Source: Hesseltinella vesiculosa (lineage: Eukaryota > Mucoromycota > Mucoromycetes > Mucorales > Cunninghamellaceae). Taken from it: a stretch of 64,000 nt of DNA. The stretch is taken from NCBI GenBank assembly GCA_002104935.1, contig MCGT01000042.1, forward strand, positions 1 to 64,000. Direction: 5' to 3'. The position numbers and the translations under genes were made by a program. The notes beneath the pieces were generated by a model, which was not told where the DNA came from, did no database searches, and saw only the letters and a program-made list of their open reading frames with translations. Shown here piece by piece: positions 33,476 to 45,900 of the stretch; the first letter of the stretch is position 1; each line of letters opens with the position of its first letter.

Positions 33476-36400
33476 TTATTTGTTAGAAAATGATGTAAAA
33501 ATGCCGTGAGCACGTTGCTTGAATCCTGTGATGACAAATAAACAAGGGTCAGTTTGCAAAACAAAAAAAAAAAAGTGACGTCTTGGATCCAAGGTTCTTT
33601 AGCCCCTTTGTCCCTTGATTTTTCGGCTTACCATCTCTTTTTGATGGGGAGTCTTCAAGAAGGTCATTGCTCTCGGGATCCACGGTTTGTTCAATTTTGC
33701 GAGTCAAAAGCTCTGATTCGGATCGATATTGCTTGGCACCTGCTAACATCCGGAAAAATAAGAAATCTTGAGTTCAAGAAATCTAGCCCTTGTTGCCCAT
33801 GCATCAAGATCAAATCATTTTTTCTCTACCTTTTTCTTTCTTCCTTGATTGTCTTGTTTTGGGCCGTTGATCTAGAGCATCCTGCGTACTTCGACGGCGT
33901 GTTAGCATGACTACACCATTGGAAAGCTCCTTTTTCATGGATCTTGAAGGGGTGGGTTGGGGGTTGCTGCGCACGCTCCGATCTGAGGCAGTCGAGGCTG
34001 ATTTGCTGTGCATCGATCCTGTGCGAATGCTAGTGTCTTGAGCCAGTTTGAATCCTCGGTCGACTATGTTGGCCAGAATGCCTTCTCTTGCTCTAGCCAA
34101 TGGTGATGCAAATTTGGGCGATTTCAGACCAGCATACTCGGCATTGATCACTAAAAAAAAAAAAATAATACAGGTCAATAAAGGTCACTCTTGCATTGTT
34201 CTTACTTTTTGCCAGCAAAAATGAGCGTAGTTGATGTTTGTCGAAAAAGAGGCCATGTTGCGGCAGCGGAGGACCAAAGGCTGGGACGTGTTCAACACTT
34301 GTGATTTCCACTCGCCAAGCATCCTTACCCTGCCGTTGCTCTTTGTGGACGACAATAAACACATGCAAGAATTGGGATTTGATCGCAGCTGGATTGAACG
34401 GTTGACAGCCTTGCACAAATACAAGACACACAATGTCTAAGAGGGCAAAGAAAGTTGGATGTGTTAGTGTTTGGGCAATGAGCCTAATACCTTCATTCGA
34501 TTATTTCTTACCATTGCCGATATGCCGTTTGCGTTGAATCTGTTGCCTGTCACCTTGGCGCAAGGGTATGAGTGGAGCGACATGGTAAGCAATGTCGTGT
34601 TTCTGCCAATTCGTTACGTAGATGTGTTCGCCCGAATCACCAGCTAATAAACACCCCCCGTCAGTGACACCTTTTAAATTTTCTTGACACACTTACTCTT
34701 GGTATCCAGACCAGCAGCCCAACCCTGGTAACCAAGGAGGGCCTGGCGTTGGCCAATGATAGAGAGGAATTCATCAAAGTCTGGAGAATCGTTTTTGTTG
34801 GCAAACCATTCCTCTTCCTTGGCCTGGCCATCCTTGATCAGCAGCACACCAATCTTGTAGTGGTCATGGATTCCATTCTCATCCAAACGTAAAAGATCTT
34901 CGCGCAGACCTAAGGATACCATGTCATCATGAGCGATTTTCTTCAGTTGGTGAAAAGGAGCATCCATGTTGGCCATGGCCGACGTAGACTCGAGAACCGC
35001 TTTCCAGGTGGTATCGAGAATCATGGCTTTGCCATCAAGCATTGCCACCGGGGTGGCTTCGGTGGAGGATGAGGAGGATGAGTAGGACGAAGCAAGTAAA
35101 GGCGCCGAAGAAGGGGTGGTGGGTGATCCAGACGCAGGTGCATTCAACAAAAACGAGTCCTGGACCAGCTCACGGTAGTCAGGGCTTTGTTTGACACGTG
35201 TGATCACTCGGTAGGCAAGGCATTCCGAGTCATAAAGGGCAGTGATCAGCACAGGGCCCCCATGGCTGTCGAAGCCACAAAATGTGCTGAAGGTCTGATC
35301 CATAAAGTGCTGGCGGAACCAGAGCGCGTCTTCGTCCATATGCTCGATAGTCACTGGCTGGTCTGTGGTGGGGTCGGTGTCCATGTCATTTTCGGTGGAT
35401 GGCTGGTCATCACTGCCGATCTTGTTAACGCCTTCGATTTTGTACCCTTTGCAGGGAATCACCATGGCCTTTTCATGCACTCGGTAGTAATCGCTGACTT
35501 GCTGGTGCACCATTTGTCGCATCAAATTTGTCTGAACGGAAAAAAAAAGGGGGTCAGCTCATCTATCGTTCATCTTTTTCCTATCAGGAAGCATACGATG
35601 TCGCGGACAGGTGCTTGTTGGTCGATAAATTGCTGTAGCACAGACCACTGCTCAGTGTAAGGATAGGGGGTGGTGACCATGTCCGCCATTTTGCGTAGGT
35701 CTTGTAAGATCGTCTTCAGGGTATCGCTGGGATAAGGTGCATCAGGCTGTAGGGCATTGGCCAATGTTCGATCACAGTCGGCCAGCAGTTTTGTGCGCAG
35801 ACTTGTCAAGGTGGCAGTGACAAGAAACATATGGAAAGGTTGTTTTTGTTGTGTAACTCCAATAGGTTCCAGGTCTTGCTGCTAAAATAATCATTTCAGG
35901 GAGATCAAAAATGGAGTGAGCTTCTTTGTGTACCTTAAAATAAACCTATCCCCCCCCCCGTTTGCTAAAATTTCCACTTCGCCCCTCTATTTTTTTTATT
36001 GTTCTATTTTTACCTGACGTGTTGCACGAGTAGAGTCTGGGTTGGAAGCATCAAAAAATGTTGTGATTTCCTGTCCAAACAATAGATTGCCCACCTGGTT
36101 CGTTTGGGGAGGCTGATCCATGGCAACTTGTAAACGCATGAATTTTCGAGGCAGGTCATTCTCTTGATAATCTTCAGACAGAGGTGCGGGACAAGGCTGC
36201 TTTTCACGTACGGACAATGTATGATGGGAAGAAACAGGGGCGGGCTGGGCGAACGGTTGGGATCCCGAGGGATTGGAGGGTTTGGTCACTGTGGCGGGAG
36301 AAGCCGAGGTGGTGGCCAGGTTGAGATTGTCAATGGAGGTGCGACGTCGGTTGAACAGCTGCGTCAGTCCCAAGGCACTTGGCGTGCGTTTCCGTAGACG

Positions 36401-36856
36401 ATAGCTGAAGGATGGGGTATCGGTTGCATAGGAGGTGGAGGAGGTGGAAACCGGGTATGAGGAAGTGGAAGGTGGAGGAGAGTGGGTGAGACGACGTGAA
36501 GTTGATATTGACTTTGTGAGGAGGCCCTTGACCGAGGTCTTCATGACCTGAGGCAGTTTTGATATCTTACTGGCCGTGCTCATGATAGAGCTGGTGGTCG
36601 ACACATTAGATTGAAGAGAATCCATAGACGTTTGGCGTTGGAGCGATTGTTTCCTCTGCCAAGGTTGGGACATCTTCTTGAATAGCTTCGACGTGGATGG
36701 GGTGACTTCCTTTTGATAGTAAGCAGATGACATGGATAATGAATGTGGTTGGCCATTGCTCTCTAACGAAGACGATCTTGGAGGTGATGAGTTAGCGTCC
36801 ATGGAAGGTCGATAACCATGTTGAGATGAGTATTTGGTGGTATCGTCTGCTAACAT
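33476..36856 (-). CDS. Rap-GAP domain protein
   Basis: 934 residues in eight exons: 36856-36014, 35881-35597, 35531-34697, 34643-34512, 34436-34206, 34150-33830, 33739-33632, 33525-33476. The N-terminal 280 residues are Ser/Thr-rich and disordered. The Rap/Ran-GAP domain spans about residues 530-780: HDHYKIGVLLIKDGQAKEEEWFANK, FDEFLSIIGQRQALLGYQGWAAGLDTK, EHIYVTNWQKHDIAYHVAPLIPLR and KRHIGNDIVCLVFVQG. The GND Asn is the asparagine thumb that Rap-GAPs use in place of an arginine finger. It would switch off a Rap/Rsr1-type Ras GTPase, relevant to polarity and hyphal growth. C-terminus basic with possible phosphorylation clusters. Confidence 0.88.
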
Positions 36857-39800
36857 GGATTTATCGGAATGTGCGTGATGTGATTATAGGTGAGAAACAA
36901 ATATCTTTTCGTTTTGTTAATCGTCAGTAACAAAAGAAATTATAATTATAAATAGGGAAGAGAAAAGCAAAAGAATAAAAGGACACGAATAAGATAGAAG
37001 CAATAAAAATACAACAAGTGAGATGGCAGAGAAGAAAGAAGAGAGAAATAGATAGAAAAAAATAAAAATAAAAAAAGGAGGGGCAAAACAACTCCTTTTC
37101 TGTCCAACGTGCGTGCTCGCCAGCTTTCTTTTCGGATCTCCCACAAAAACCTATAGCTGTCAGTATAGCAGTAAGGAAAGGCAGTTTCACCTTCATTTAA
37201 ATTTGTTTCACTCAAATTGCAATAATGCGATGTTAAAGCTGATGTCGTGCATATGCAAGCTGCGCTACCATTGATGGTGATCTGTTTCTTTTTTGGCCCC
37301 GGAGCTGGTGAGCCAATCAGACAAAACCGACCCCTTTCTCGCTCTTCCACTCTATTTGCCTATTTGCGGCATTCTGACTTCAGATGTAACAAGGTCTCCC
37401 CCTTGTTTGTAGCCAGCTCCACCATTACGTCATTAAACGACGTGACTTGCCAGTAGTCGGATCATGCTCTGTTGCTCACCCTTGCCTCCGTCTAAACTGT
37501 CCAGTAGCATTCTCCTTCCTGGCGCTTACTCTATGCACATAGCCAAGGCACCTTTTTTTTTTTTTGTCACCTTGGCTAGGCAACTTCCATTGAACGGCTT
37601 GATTTTTTCAGCATCAACGTCATTTCACATTAAAAAAAAAACTTTTGGTCCTGAGCATTTCCGCTTGCCACATACAGTATCATCAAGTGGATTCACTTCA
37701 AATGTTGCCGTCAACTTGCCTGGTGAGACATGACAGTTTATGGTGTTTTTCAAAATTTAGACAGTCTTTGGATGCCGACTGGAAACATACGGTGTGGGTA
37801 TTGACGGGTAAACATGGAAATTGCCACCCAGCTAGCTTTACTGGCCACTCTGCCAACGAGTGAGCAACAACGACATAGAAATATATCTCAGCCATCGCTG
37901 CCAGGTACCAGATGCGTGCTAATCAATCAGTGGCTGCCAGGAACACGAAAAAATGGCAGCCGACTTTTTTTTTTTTTTTTTTTTAAAGTTGCATTTGTCA
38001 AGCCAAGCTGGGGAGTGAAATTAAAACAGAAACGGCATCGAAAGGATGAATCGACGACATGGATTCGTTGTAAATGATGGGCTGGAATATCGATTTTTGC
38101 ACTGCTTTTTAATATCGAGGGCACCAAAGTACTCTCTGTTGGCCAGCTGCTGTTTCACGCCAGGAATCTGGAAAACTGCGCGGAGACTGAATATGGCCAC
38201 CCAAATGTGTATGTCTTTCATTTTGAAAAAAAAAAAGGAAGCGCTATACAGCCGGATCAAGTGATTGTAGAGGTGTGAAATTTTGCATACGTGTGTAAAT
38301 GCATGGATGATGGTGGTGCCGAAAAAAATCGGGGCGATTGGTAATGGTTGACCAGCCAACTTTTGATCAGTTTCGATTTGGCACCTCCGATTCCTCAGCT
38401 AAAAAAAATGAGAAATCGGCCATTTTCGCCAGGGGACCCCCAGGCGACCTGATCAAAAATCACAGTGCAAAATTACTCCAAGTAAATTCACCCCCAAATT
38501 TCGCATACGGGCACATCATTGACTAGATTAAAAAATGACTGCTCTCCCAGACAGCTGACTATAGAACTAGACAGCCGGTAGACATTTCTAGAAATGATGC
38601 AGTATTGCTTGTCCTTGGAAACCCGACAGCCACCAAGACAAATCCAATGATACATCAGCCTTTTTTTTGTTTTGTTTTGGTCTGGATCAGATCGGTTCTT
38701 TCCTTTTTTTTATGCATTGCAAATTGTACGATCATTAAATACGAACAAGAAGCAGCTCGACACGTCATTAAAGCCTACTGCGAAAACGGAGCTTATGAGC
38801 AAAAGAGAGGCTCTGGGCGGAAAAATCAGAGGGAAACAAGCAACTGATACTGGGAAGAAGCGCTCTGAATGATAGTTGATAAACAACAGATGAGATCAGG
38901 TGGGTGACGGGCAGCATTGCGTCCAGTTTCACGAAGTCGACGACACTGGAATGACATGGGATTGAGGTCCGAGTGCCGTCTCTTTTGTCATGGTCTACAG
39001 TATCCCTCCTGCCCATGTGGGCTTTCTCGGCCTATATCGCATCCATGACATGAGCGTCGTTGCCGTCACTTTCACTTAAGAGGATGATAGTTGAATTTGC
39101 AAAAGAAAAAGTTTTCCTTGGAAGCATGTGATTCTTTTCTTTTTTTGATGCCAGATTCTGCCATGGGCCAGTGTTACACAAACTGACAGAAACTCTTGCC
39201 ATTTCAAGCGCACACATACACTTCAACCGTCAACGGCTTTTGAGGCACTTTTTCTAGAATGCCGGGTCAACTGGCCTATACCCGAAGGTTTCTACGATAC
39301 CAAGTATTACAATCGATGGCCAATGATTCAGTTCCAACCTTCGCCATCGTCGAGATTAGGCCAATGAAAGGCGCCGAAAAATTGGCCATCCATTTGAGCG
39401 GGAATTGGGTAAAAAAGTTGTCACAAAAGTCTAATCTCTCGCTGGCCATTTGAGCCAGACCAAGTACAAAGGCATCCATTTCAGAAAAGGAATGGGGAAG
39501 ATGTCATATGAGGAAACAAATGAAACTTTACTTGGATCAGGAAATAACAATAAGATGAAGACGATCGAGCAATTGCAAAATAAAATGACGAAAGAGCGTT
39601 ACCAGGGGCGTTTTTGGCTGCTCTTTTTTTTATTTTTATTTTTTTTAAAAATGAACCTGGTTTTGGTAATGTTTAATGCGAAAACTTCGGAATGTCATTA
39701 GAACTTCTTTACATTTATCGCGGCCAAATGTTTCAAAAGAGACAAATGATGGGCATAGTCACCCAAGGATTGGAGAGAGGTCGCACCATAATGACGTTGC

Positions 39801-39997
39801 CATGTTCGAAATGGCGTTATCATTTCCATCCAAATACGGGCTTTTTAAGGTTTCTGCGGATCTTCAAATCAAGCACAGATTGTCTCAAATGAGATGACAA
39901 AAGTCAAAAAAAAAAAAATAAAATAAAAACCCTTTCTCCTCCTTTTCCTCCCAGTCATTATTCGATCCGATTTTTTCCTCCTTAGTTAAGCGACAAA
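36857..39997. other. Large gene-free stretch (3.1 kb)
   Basis: Between divergent Rap-GAP and permease genes. Nothing with coding character, paired introns or an RNA-like fold is recognised. It contains dispersed-repeat copy B (about 38318-38530) and AT-rich promoter-like sequence at both ends. Degraded mobile-element DNA is plausible for the rest but cannot be shown. Confidence 0.5.
38318..38530 (+). repeat. Dispersed repeat, copy B
   Basis: Inverted relative to the other three copies. Reads CGATTGGTAATGG, CAGCCAACTTTTGATCAG, CACCTCCGATTCCTCAGCT, a GGGGACCCCC block, GACCTGATCAAAAATCACAG and TGCAAAATTACTCC. Translates as QPTFDQFRFGTSDSSAKKNEKS, clearly the counterpart of copies A and D. Confidence 0.75.
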
Positions 39998-42493
39998 ATG
40001 ACCATCGAATACAAAATTGACGCAGCGAAAGACGTGTCTATAGCAAGCACGACAGATATGGAAGCACAGAAGCAAACAGCCTCGGGTCTAAAACGGTCAT
40101 TAAAACCAAGGCATTTGGCAGTAAGAGTCGTCCAACGATGATGGGTTTGGGTGAAAACTAACACTTCTTTATGATTTTTAAGATGATTTCCATTGGTGGC
40201 ATTATTGGGCAAGGTGAGCTGAGAGTGGTGGTGCTGACTGGGGGATGAAGTGTTCATTCTTGCATAAAATTTAGGCTTGTTTCTCTCGTCGGGCATCAAT
40301 TTGGCCAAAGCCGGTAAAGGGCAAAAAAAAAAAATAAGAATTTTCTGCCGTTCCGCTCTCGATCTTACACTTACCCCATTAGGTCCTGCTGGGTTGCTTA
40401 TTTCATATGTTATCATTGGCACTCTTGTCTTATTTGTGACGCTCCAGCTTGGCGAAGTGTCCGCCTACATACCAGTAAGTTTCATTTCCCATTTAGGCCC
40501 ACGTTTCTCATCCATTTTTTTTTTCCCAAAAGATTTCTGGGTCGTTTTCAGTCTATGCACGCCGATTTGTACACAAGTCTTTTGGCGCTGCCGTGGGCTT
40601 TAATTATTTCTGTAAATTCAACCAACCCTCTCCCTTTGACAGCCGACTGAGTTTTAATTATAGACTGCTGGGCTGTGATCAATGCGGTCGAGCTTACTGC
40701 GATACCATTAGTGATGAAATTCTGGACACAAGCTGTACCAGACTGGGCATGTAAAGTCAACATCATACCAGTTTATTTCGGGGCGCTTACGGTTTTTTAT
40801 GATAATTTTATGACAGGGTCCATTATGTTTTTGGTTGTGATGTTCCTGGTGCACTTGATGGGGGCAGAAGGCTGGGGTGAAACCGAGTAAGAATCTTATT
40901 TGGCAGAAAATTCGAGATCAGACCCCTGATTTTTCTTTTTGGCCAGGTACTGGTTTAGTTTGATCAAGATCTTGACTGTGGTTGTCTATGTGATCGTTGG
41001 CTGCTGTGAGTATAGTAAACATGTCATGCCTCTATGTTGACTAACACTTTTTTTGACAGTGACCTCGGGTGGTGTCTTGGGGTAACTCCTGAACTCAAGA
41101 AACGCCAGGCAACCCAAAATGACCCATTTTATTTTTTTTTAGCGGCGAGGTATATGGATTCAAGTACTGGAAAGATCCTGGAGCGTAAGACACAAAGGAA
41201 TACATTCGGCACGGCAAAGGAACTCACAACGATTCTTCCTTGGCACAGATTTTCCAATGGGTTCCTTGGGATCTTAAATGCACTTGTCTTGAGTGCCTTG
41301 ACGATGGCTGGTACTGAAATTGTTGGCTGTGCCAGCGGTGAAACAAAGAATCCTTCCAAAGTCATTCCTACTGCCGTTCGAAACGTGTTTTACCGTGTCT
41401 TGCTCATCTACATTTTGTCAGGTACGCCCAAAAAGAACGTTGCTCTTTCGATGTTCATTTTCTTTCTTACTAGTGTTTGTGATGGGCATGGTGATTCCCT
41501 ATAATGACCCTCACAACTTTTTGTCGGGTACCAAGAGTGCCAGCATGTCTCCATTTACTCTTGTGTTCGAAAAGGCCGGGCTCACTGGAGGGGCTCACTT
41601 TGTCAACGCCGTGATCCTCTGCACTGTAAGTAGCATCACCTCAATGAAATCTCTTTCAAATCATTTTCTCCTTGATGTAGCTCTTCTCATGTGGCAACAG
41701 TGCCATCTATACCGCCACTCGAACGTTGGTTGGGCTGGCTGAAGAAGGCATTGCGCACCGAAAACTCGGTAAGAAAAAAAAAAACTAGAATGTATATCTC
41801 AGGATTGCTGACGCCGGGTAATTTTTTCTGACCATGGCAGCTCATACCACCAAAAGAGGGGTACCCATTTATGCATTGCTATGCACTTGTGCTGTGTCAT
41901 TGGTTTGTTTCTTCACCTCCTTCATTCCTGGCGAAGTGCTGTTTTTGGTGTTATCAGACCTGGGCGGCATTGCTGGCTTGGTAAGCAGCTTAAAAAAAAA
42001 AAGTGAGTTCCACTCATTCAGCATAAAATGACATTAGATCACGTGGATGTCGATTGCCATTGTTCATTACCGATTCCGCCGAGCGTTCCTTGCTCAAGGC
42101 CATCAGCTTTCTGAACTTCCTTATATAGCACCTTTCTTCCCTTATGCAAACTACATTGCTATTGTGGGCTGCGCTGTTATTATATTGATATCTGGTTGGT
42201 CCTACTTTGTCCCGCCTTCGGCAGAAGGTCTTGTGGGCAATTACGGGGTAAGCTGGCTAAACTCTAAAAAGGCAGCCACCTGACTGGTTCTAATTTTTTA
42301 GGGCCCCATTATTTTCATTGGTGGGATGCTTGTGCATAAGTTTTGGACCAAATCCAAGTTTATCCCTCTGCATGAAGTGGATTTAGTCACGGATGCCCGT
42401 GTCGACTGGAAACAATTGGATTTCCAAGAGGATGAACAGGAAGGCTCGAAAAAGAAAGCCTTCCTCCAACGCCTCGTTTCCATTTTTACCTAA
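39998..42493 (+). CDS. Amino-acid permease (YAT/APC family)
   Basis: 554 residues in 15 exons: 39998-40120, 40183-40213, 40275-40313, 40383-40474, 40533-40611, 40664-40886, 40947-41005, 41060-41081 (22 nt), 41143-41184, 41249-41421, 41474-41625, 41681-41768, 41841-41980, 42038-42247, 42302-42493; all phases agree. Twelve hydrophobic segments are expected. Seen: KPRHLAMISIGGIIGQGLFLSSG (the family's TM1 signature), PAGLLISYVIIGT, LGEVSAYIPISGSF, ALTMAGTEIVGCASGETKNPSKVIP (the TM6 substrate-site motif with GTE), and RTLVGLAEEGIAHRKLAHTTKRGVPIYAL. A plasma-membrane proton-coupled importer; substrate range unknown. The C-terminus DFQEDEQEGSKKK is a typical acidic/basic cytosolic tail that could take ubiquitin (inference). 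Confidence 0.93.
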
Positions 42494-42983
42494 TTCCCAT
42501 TCAATAAAAAAAATTTGAAACCTCTCAATCAAAACGAGAGTTTGCTATTGGGTCGGTGGCGGGTGATTCTGTTCCTGATTTTTTTTATAGCTCCACCGGC
42601 CAGGTCCTTGTGCCTGCTATGGCTATGCCTTGCTACTGTTTAGAAAGGGAGGGAGTGACATCAAGAAAACAATAAAATCCAAGTAGAGAAAAAAAAAAGT
42701 TTTAAGGTTGCACCCATTTGAGCAAATGGGCAACGCACAGGACATGGCATCGAGACATCATGCCCGAAATGGAAGCCTGAGCCAAAATTTTTTTGATCGT
42801 CCATTTTTCCACTCATTTTTCTTTTCTTTTTTTTCTTTTTGCCACCTAATCTTTTTTAGCTTTACATTTACTAGTGTTTTATTGCGTTCTATATTAACAA
42901 CATAAGAAAAGAGGTCCGATCTTTTTTTCTCTTTCCCCACTGTATTTTCTTTACGGTTTTTTTTTTTTTTTTTTTTTTTTGCC
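42494..42983. promoter_or_regulatory. Intergenic/promoter region upstream of the cyclase-like gene
   Basis: 490 bp with several pyrimidine tracts, ending in a (T)24 run (42957-42980) directly before the ATG at 42984. No exon is supported. Confidence 0.45.
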
Positions 42984-45900
42984 ATGCTGAACATTGCTCC
43001 ATACCTTGCCAAGGTAAGACAACTGACGAACCCGTCCCGCCCCCTTTTTTTCCTACTCTGACTTGTTATTTTATTCATAGTACGTGCGTTCATTGCATGC
43101 GCAATGTCCTCATATTCGCCTCCCATTTTCGCACACTCAGTTTGGCGTAGTTCTCATGGTCGACATTGTTGGTAAGATTAGACTAAAAAATAGAGGTGCC
43201 CATTTTTATATGCGCCGAGAATCTGCGTAGCCACCAAAATGTACTCAATGCTTCATTTTTTCCTTTTTCTTGTCATGAAAAGGCTTCAGTTCTGTTAGTA
43301 ACAACATTCCTCTTGGCATGGTTCAGGTTTATTTATACTCTTTTTTTTTCTTCTCCAGCTGACGACTTTGGCTACCGAAAAAAGCGAATCAGGGGCCGAG
43401 GCCATTGCCTTGGAAATTGGAACTTATATGGGCGAAGTAAGTGGAGGTTTCACCATGAGAAAGATTGCCAAGAGAGGAAGGACCGAAAGAGAAGAGAGGA
43501 AGAATAACGTCAGTGATATTCACGATCTTCTCCCCTTATTTTTCATGCAACCTACCCTTAGTGCATTTGCATTATTGAACAATTTGGTGGAGATGTAGTC
43601 AAGGTACAGCCTTTGGAAACAAGTCTCTTCAGTCTAGGGGATCTCACACCTCCCCCCCTTTTTTTTTACATAGTTTCTTGGCGACGCTGTGCTCGTATGT
43701 TTCCAACCAGATCTAACCGTCAACGATATGGATATGGCCGAAACGATCCACCTCAGCCATCGAGAAAAGCAAGCCTTGATCCAAAAAGCGATTGAATGTG
43801 GCCGCCAGCTGCTAGCCCGACAATCTCACTATCGAGTGTACCTGACAGCAAAGGAACGATCCAAGCATCGGTCATCCACCAATGGGGATGTGGAACGCCG
43901 AGGCCGCAACGTCTTTGGCCAGAGGTTTTTTTTATTCGACAACAGCGACAGCGACAGCGACAACAAAGAATCCTCCTCCTCTGTCAGCAGCTTGGGCATG
44001 GATGTTATAGCCAAGCCTGATATCTTTGACTCTACGCAAGAGTACTCCATGGGTGTCAGCTTTTGGGACTGTATTCCGTACATCAAACATCGCAGACGTC
44101 GACGCCTCGAACGCCAGAATAGCATTGTCAGTGACGGCTCTGGAAGTGTCAACTCTATCGATTTGGAACTGCATATTGCGCTGTCCTGTGGCGATATTAC
44201 CAACGTCGTGTTAGGAGATCTTGGCCACCATTCCTCAAACGGCCTCAATGGCAACTCCTCTCCTCAGAAACGACGCCCCAGCACCCGATCAGCTGACATG
44301 GATGACCTACCGCTGACCAATGGCTATCGTCTGTCCACCTTGTCCGACGATAGCCATGACTCGGCGCCTTCAAAACCCCTGCCTTACACAGGTCGATTAG
44401 AATACGCCATCTGTGGTCCTGCTGTAGAGGCCTTGGAGTCCGTTCTATCTACAGCTAAAGCTGGCGAGATGTGCATTACACCCACGGCGTTTGATTTTGT
44501 CAAATACTTACCTCATCCCATCCCTTACGAGCGCCGCAAACGTCTGTACATTTTGAAAAGTCACCATGGTAGCGCCTCTCTGTCCTACCCGTCAGCAGCT
44601 CGACGCACGGCTATCCTATCACCGCAATCTTTTACGAGCAGCTTGACCCGGTCCATGGATGTCTTTTCTGGTCGTCACATCTCGCCCAATAACGATGCCT
44701 CAGCCAAGTACAGCAGCAGCAGTCATAGCACTGCATCACCAATGCCGCCTTTGCTGGCCGACCCTGCTTCCATCGATGATTCAGCCACCGTCACCTCACC
44801 CTCAGCCCTTGTGATGGGCAATGGCCAAGCGAACAGCAGCAGTGCCAGTAGCAATAATGGCGATCCACAGCTGCATCACCCCACCGATCCTAATACCTTA
44901 CCCCCATCCCCTATGGCGATGGATCATGACAATGGCAGCCTGACCCGAATTGCCTCCAACGTCTGCAGCAATGGCCGCTTTTGTAATCCTGTGTACCTAA
45001 AGTACATGAGCCGCAGCGCCTTGCACCGATTGAAACAAAGCGACAATGATAGTTTCCCAGCCCAGTTTCGCGACGTCACCATCATGTTCATCAGTCTCGG
45101 CAAACTCAACCCATCGACACCATCCGGCCTTGTCCTCACCCAGCAAGCCGTTTATCTCTGCATCAAGATCCTTGTCAAGTATGAAGGTGCCTTGCAGCAG
45201 TTTGCTGTCGATGACAAAGGTAAAGAAAAAAAAATCGAAAAAATCCATCAAGTGAAGAGACCCTAACGCCGCCCTCTTTCCATTTTTTTTTTTCATGTTC
45301 CTCAGGAGCCACATTGCTGGCAGTGTTCGGCCTACCACCTCTTTCCCATGAACGTGAAGCCGTATTTGCTGCCAAGGCTGCTGTAGAGCTGCGCGACCTA
45401 TACCTGCCGCTGTTCACCGATTTTGCGATTGCGTTGTCCACCGGTGTGATCTTCAATGCCGTCTTACCGCAAGGTTGCCCTATCCGTCGGGATCCTGCCA
45501 TTGCAGGCGATGCTATCATCCTGGCGGTACGCATGCTCAAATTCTCGTTCGCAAAGCAGAATGTGGTGTGTGACTTTGCTACCAAGCAGCAGATCGGCAC
45601 CATGTGCGACTTTGAAGATTACGGCGAAAACTTTGTCAAAGGCAAAGTAAAGCCCATCATGATCTACGGCATCCGCAAGTTTGAAATCACAAAGACCAAG
45701 CGCTTTTCATCTCAGGGCGGCGCCGACAAGAAATCCGACTTTATTGGCTACAAATTTGAAATGAGCCGGGCCAACCGCTTCCTGGACGACTGGCATGAAA
45801 AACACGACCATCACCTGCTGATCATCTCTGGCAATTCCGGTGTCGGCAAATCCTTTTTCTGTGGTGCCCTCAGCAAAATCATCACCGCTCATGAATTTAA

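Noticed and set aside
37350..39990. Several 60-110-residue open frames in the large gap
   Set aside because: They begin and end at random, lack splice partners and motifs, and one is just repeat copy B.
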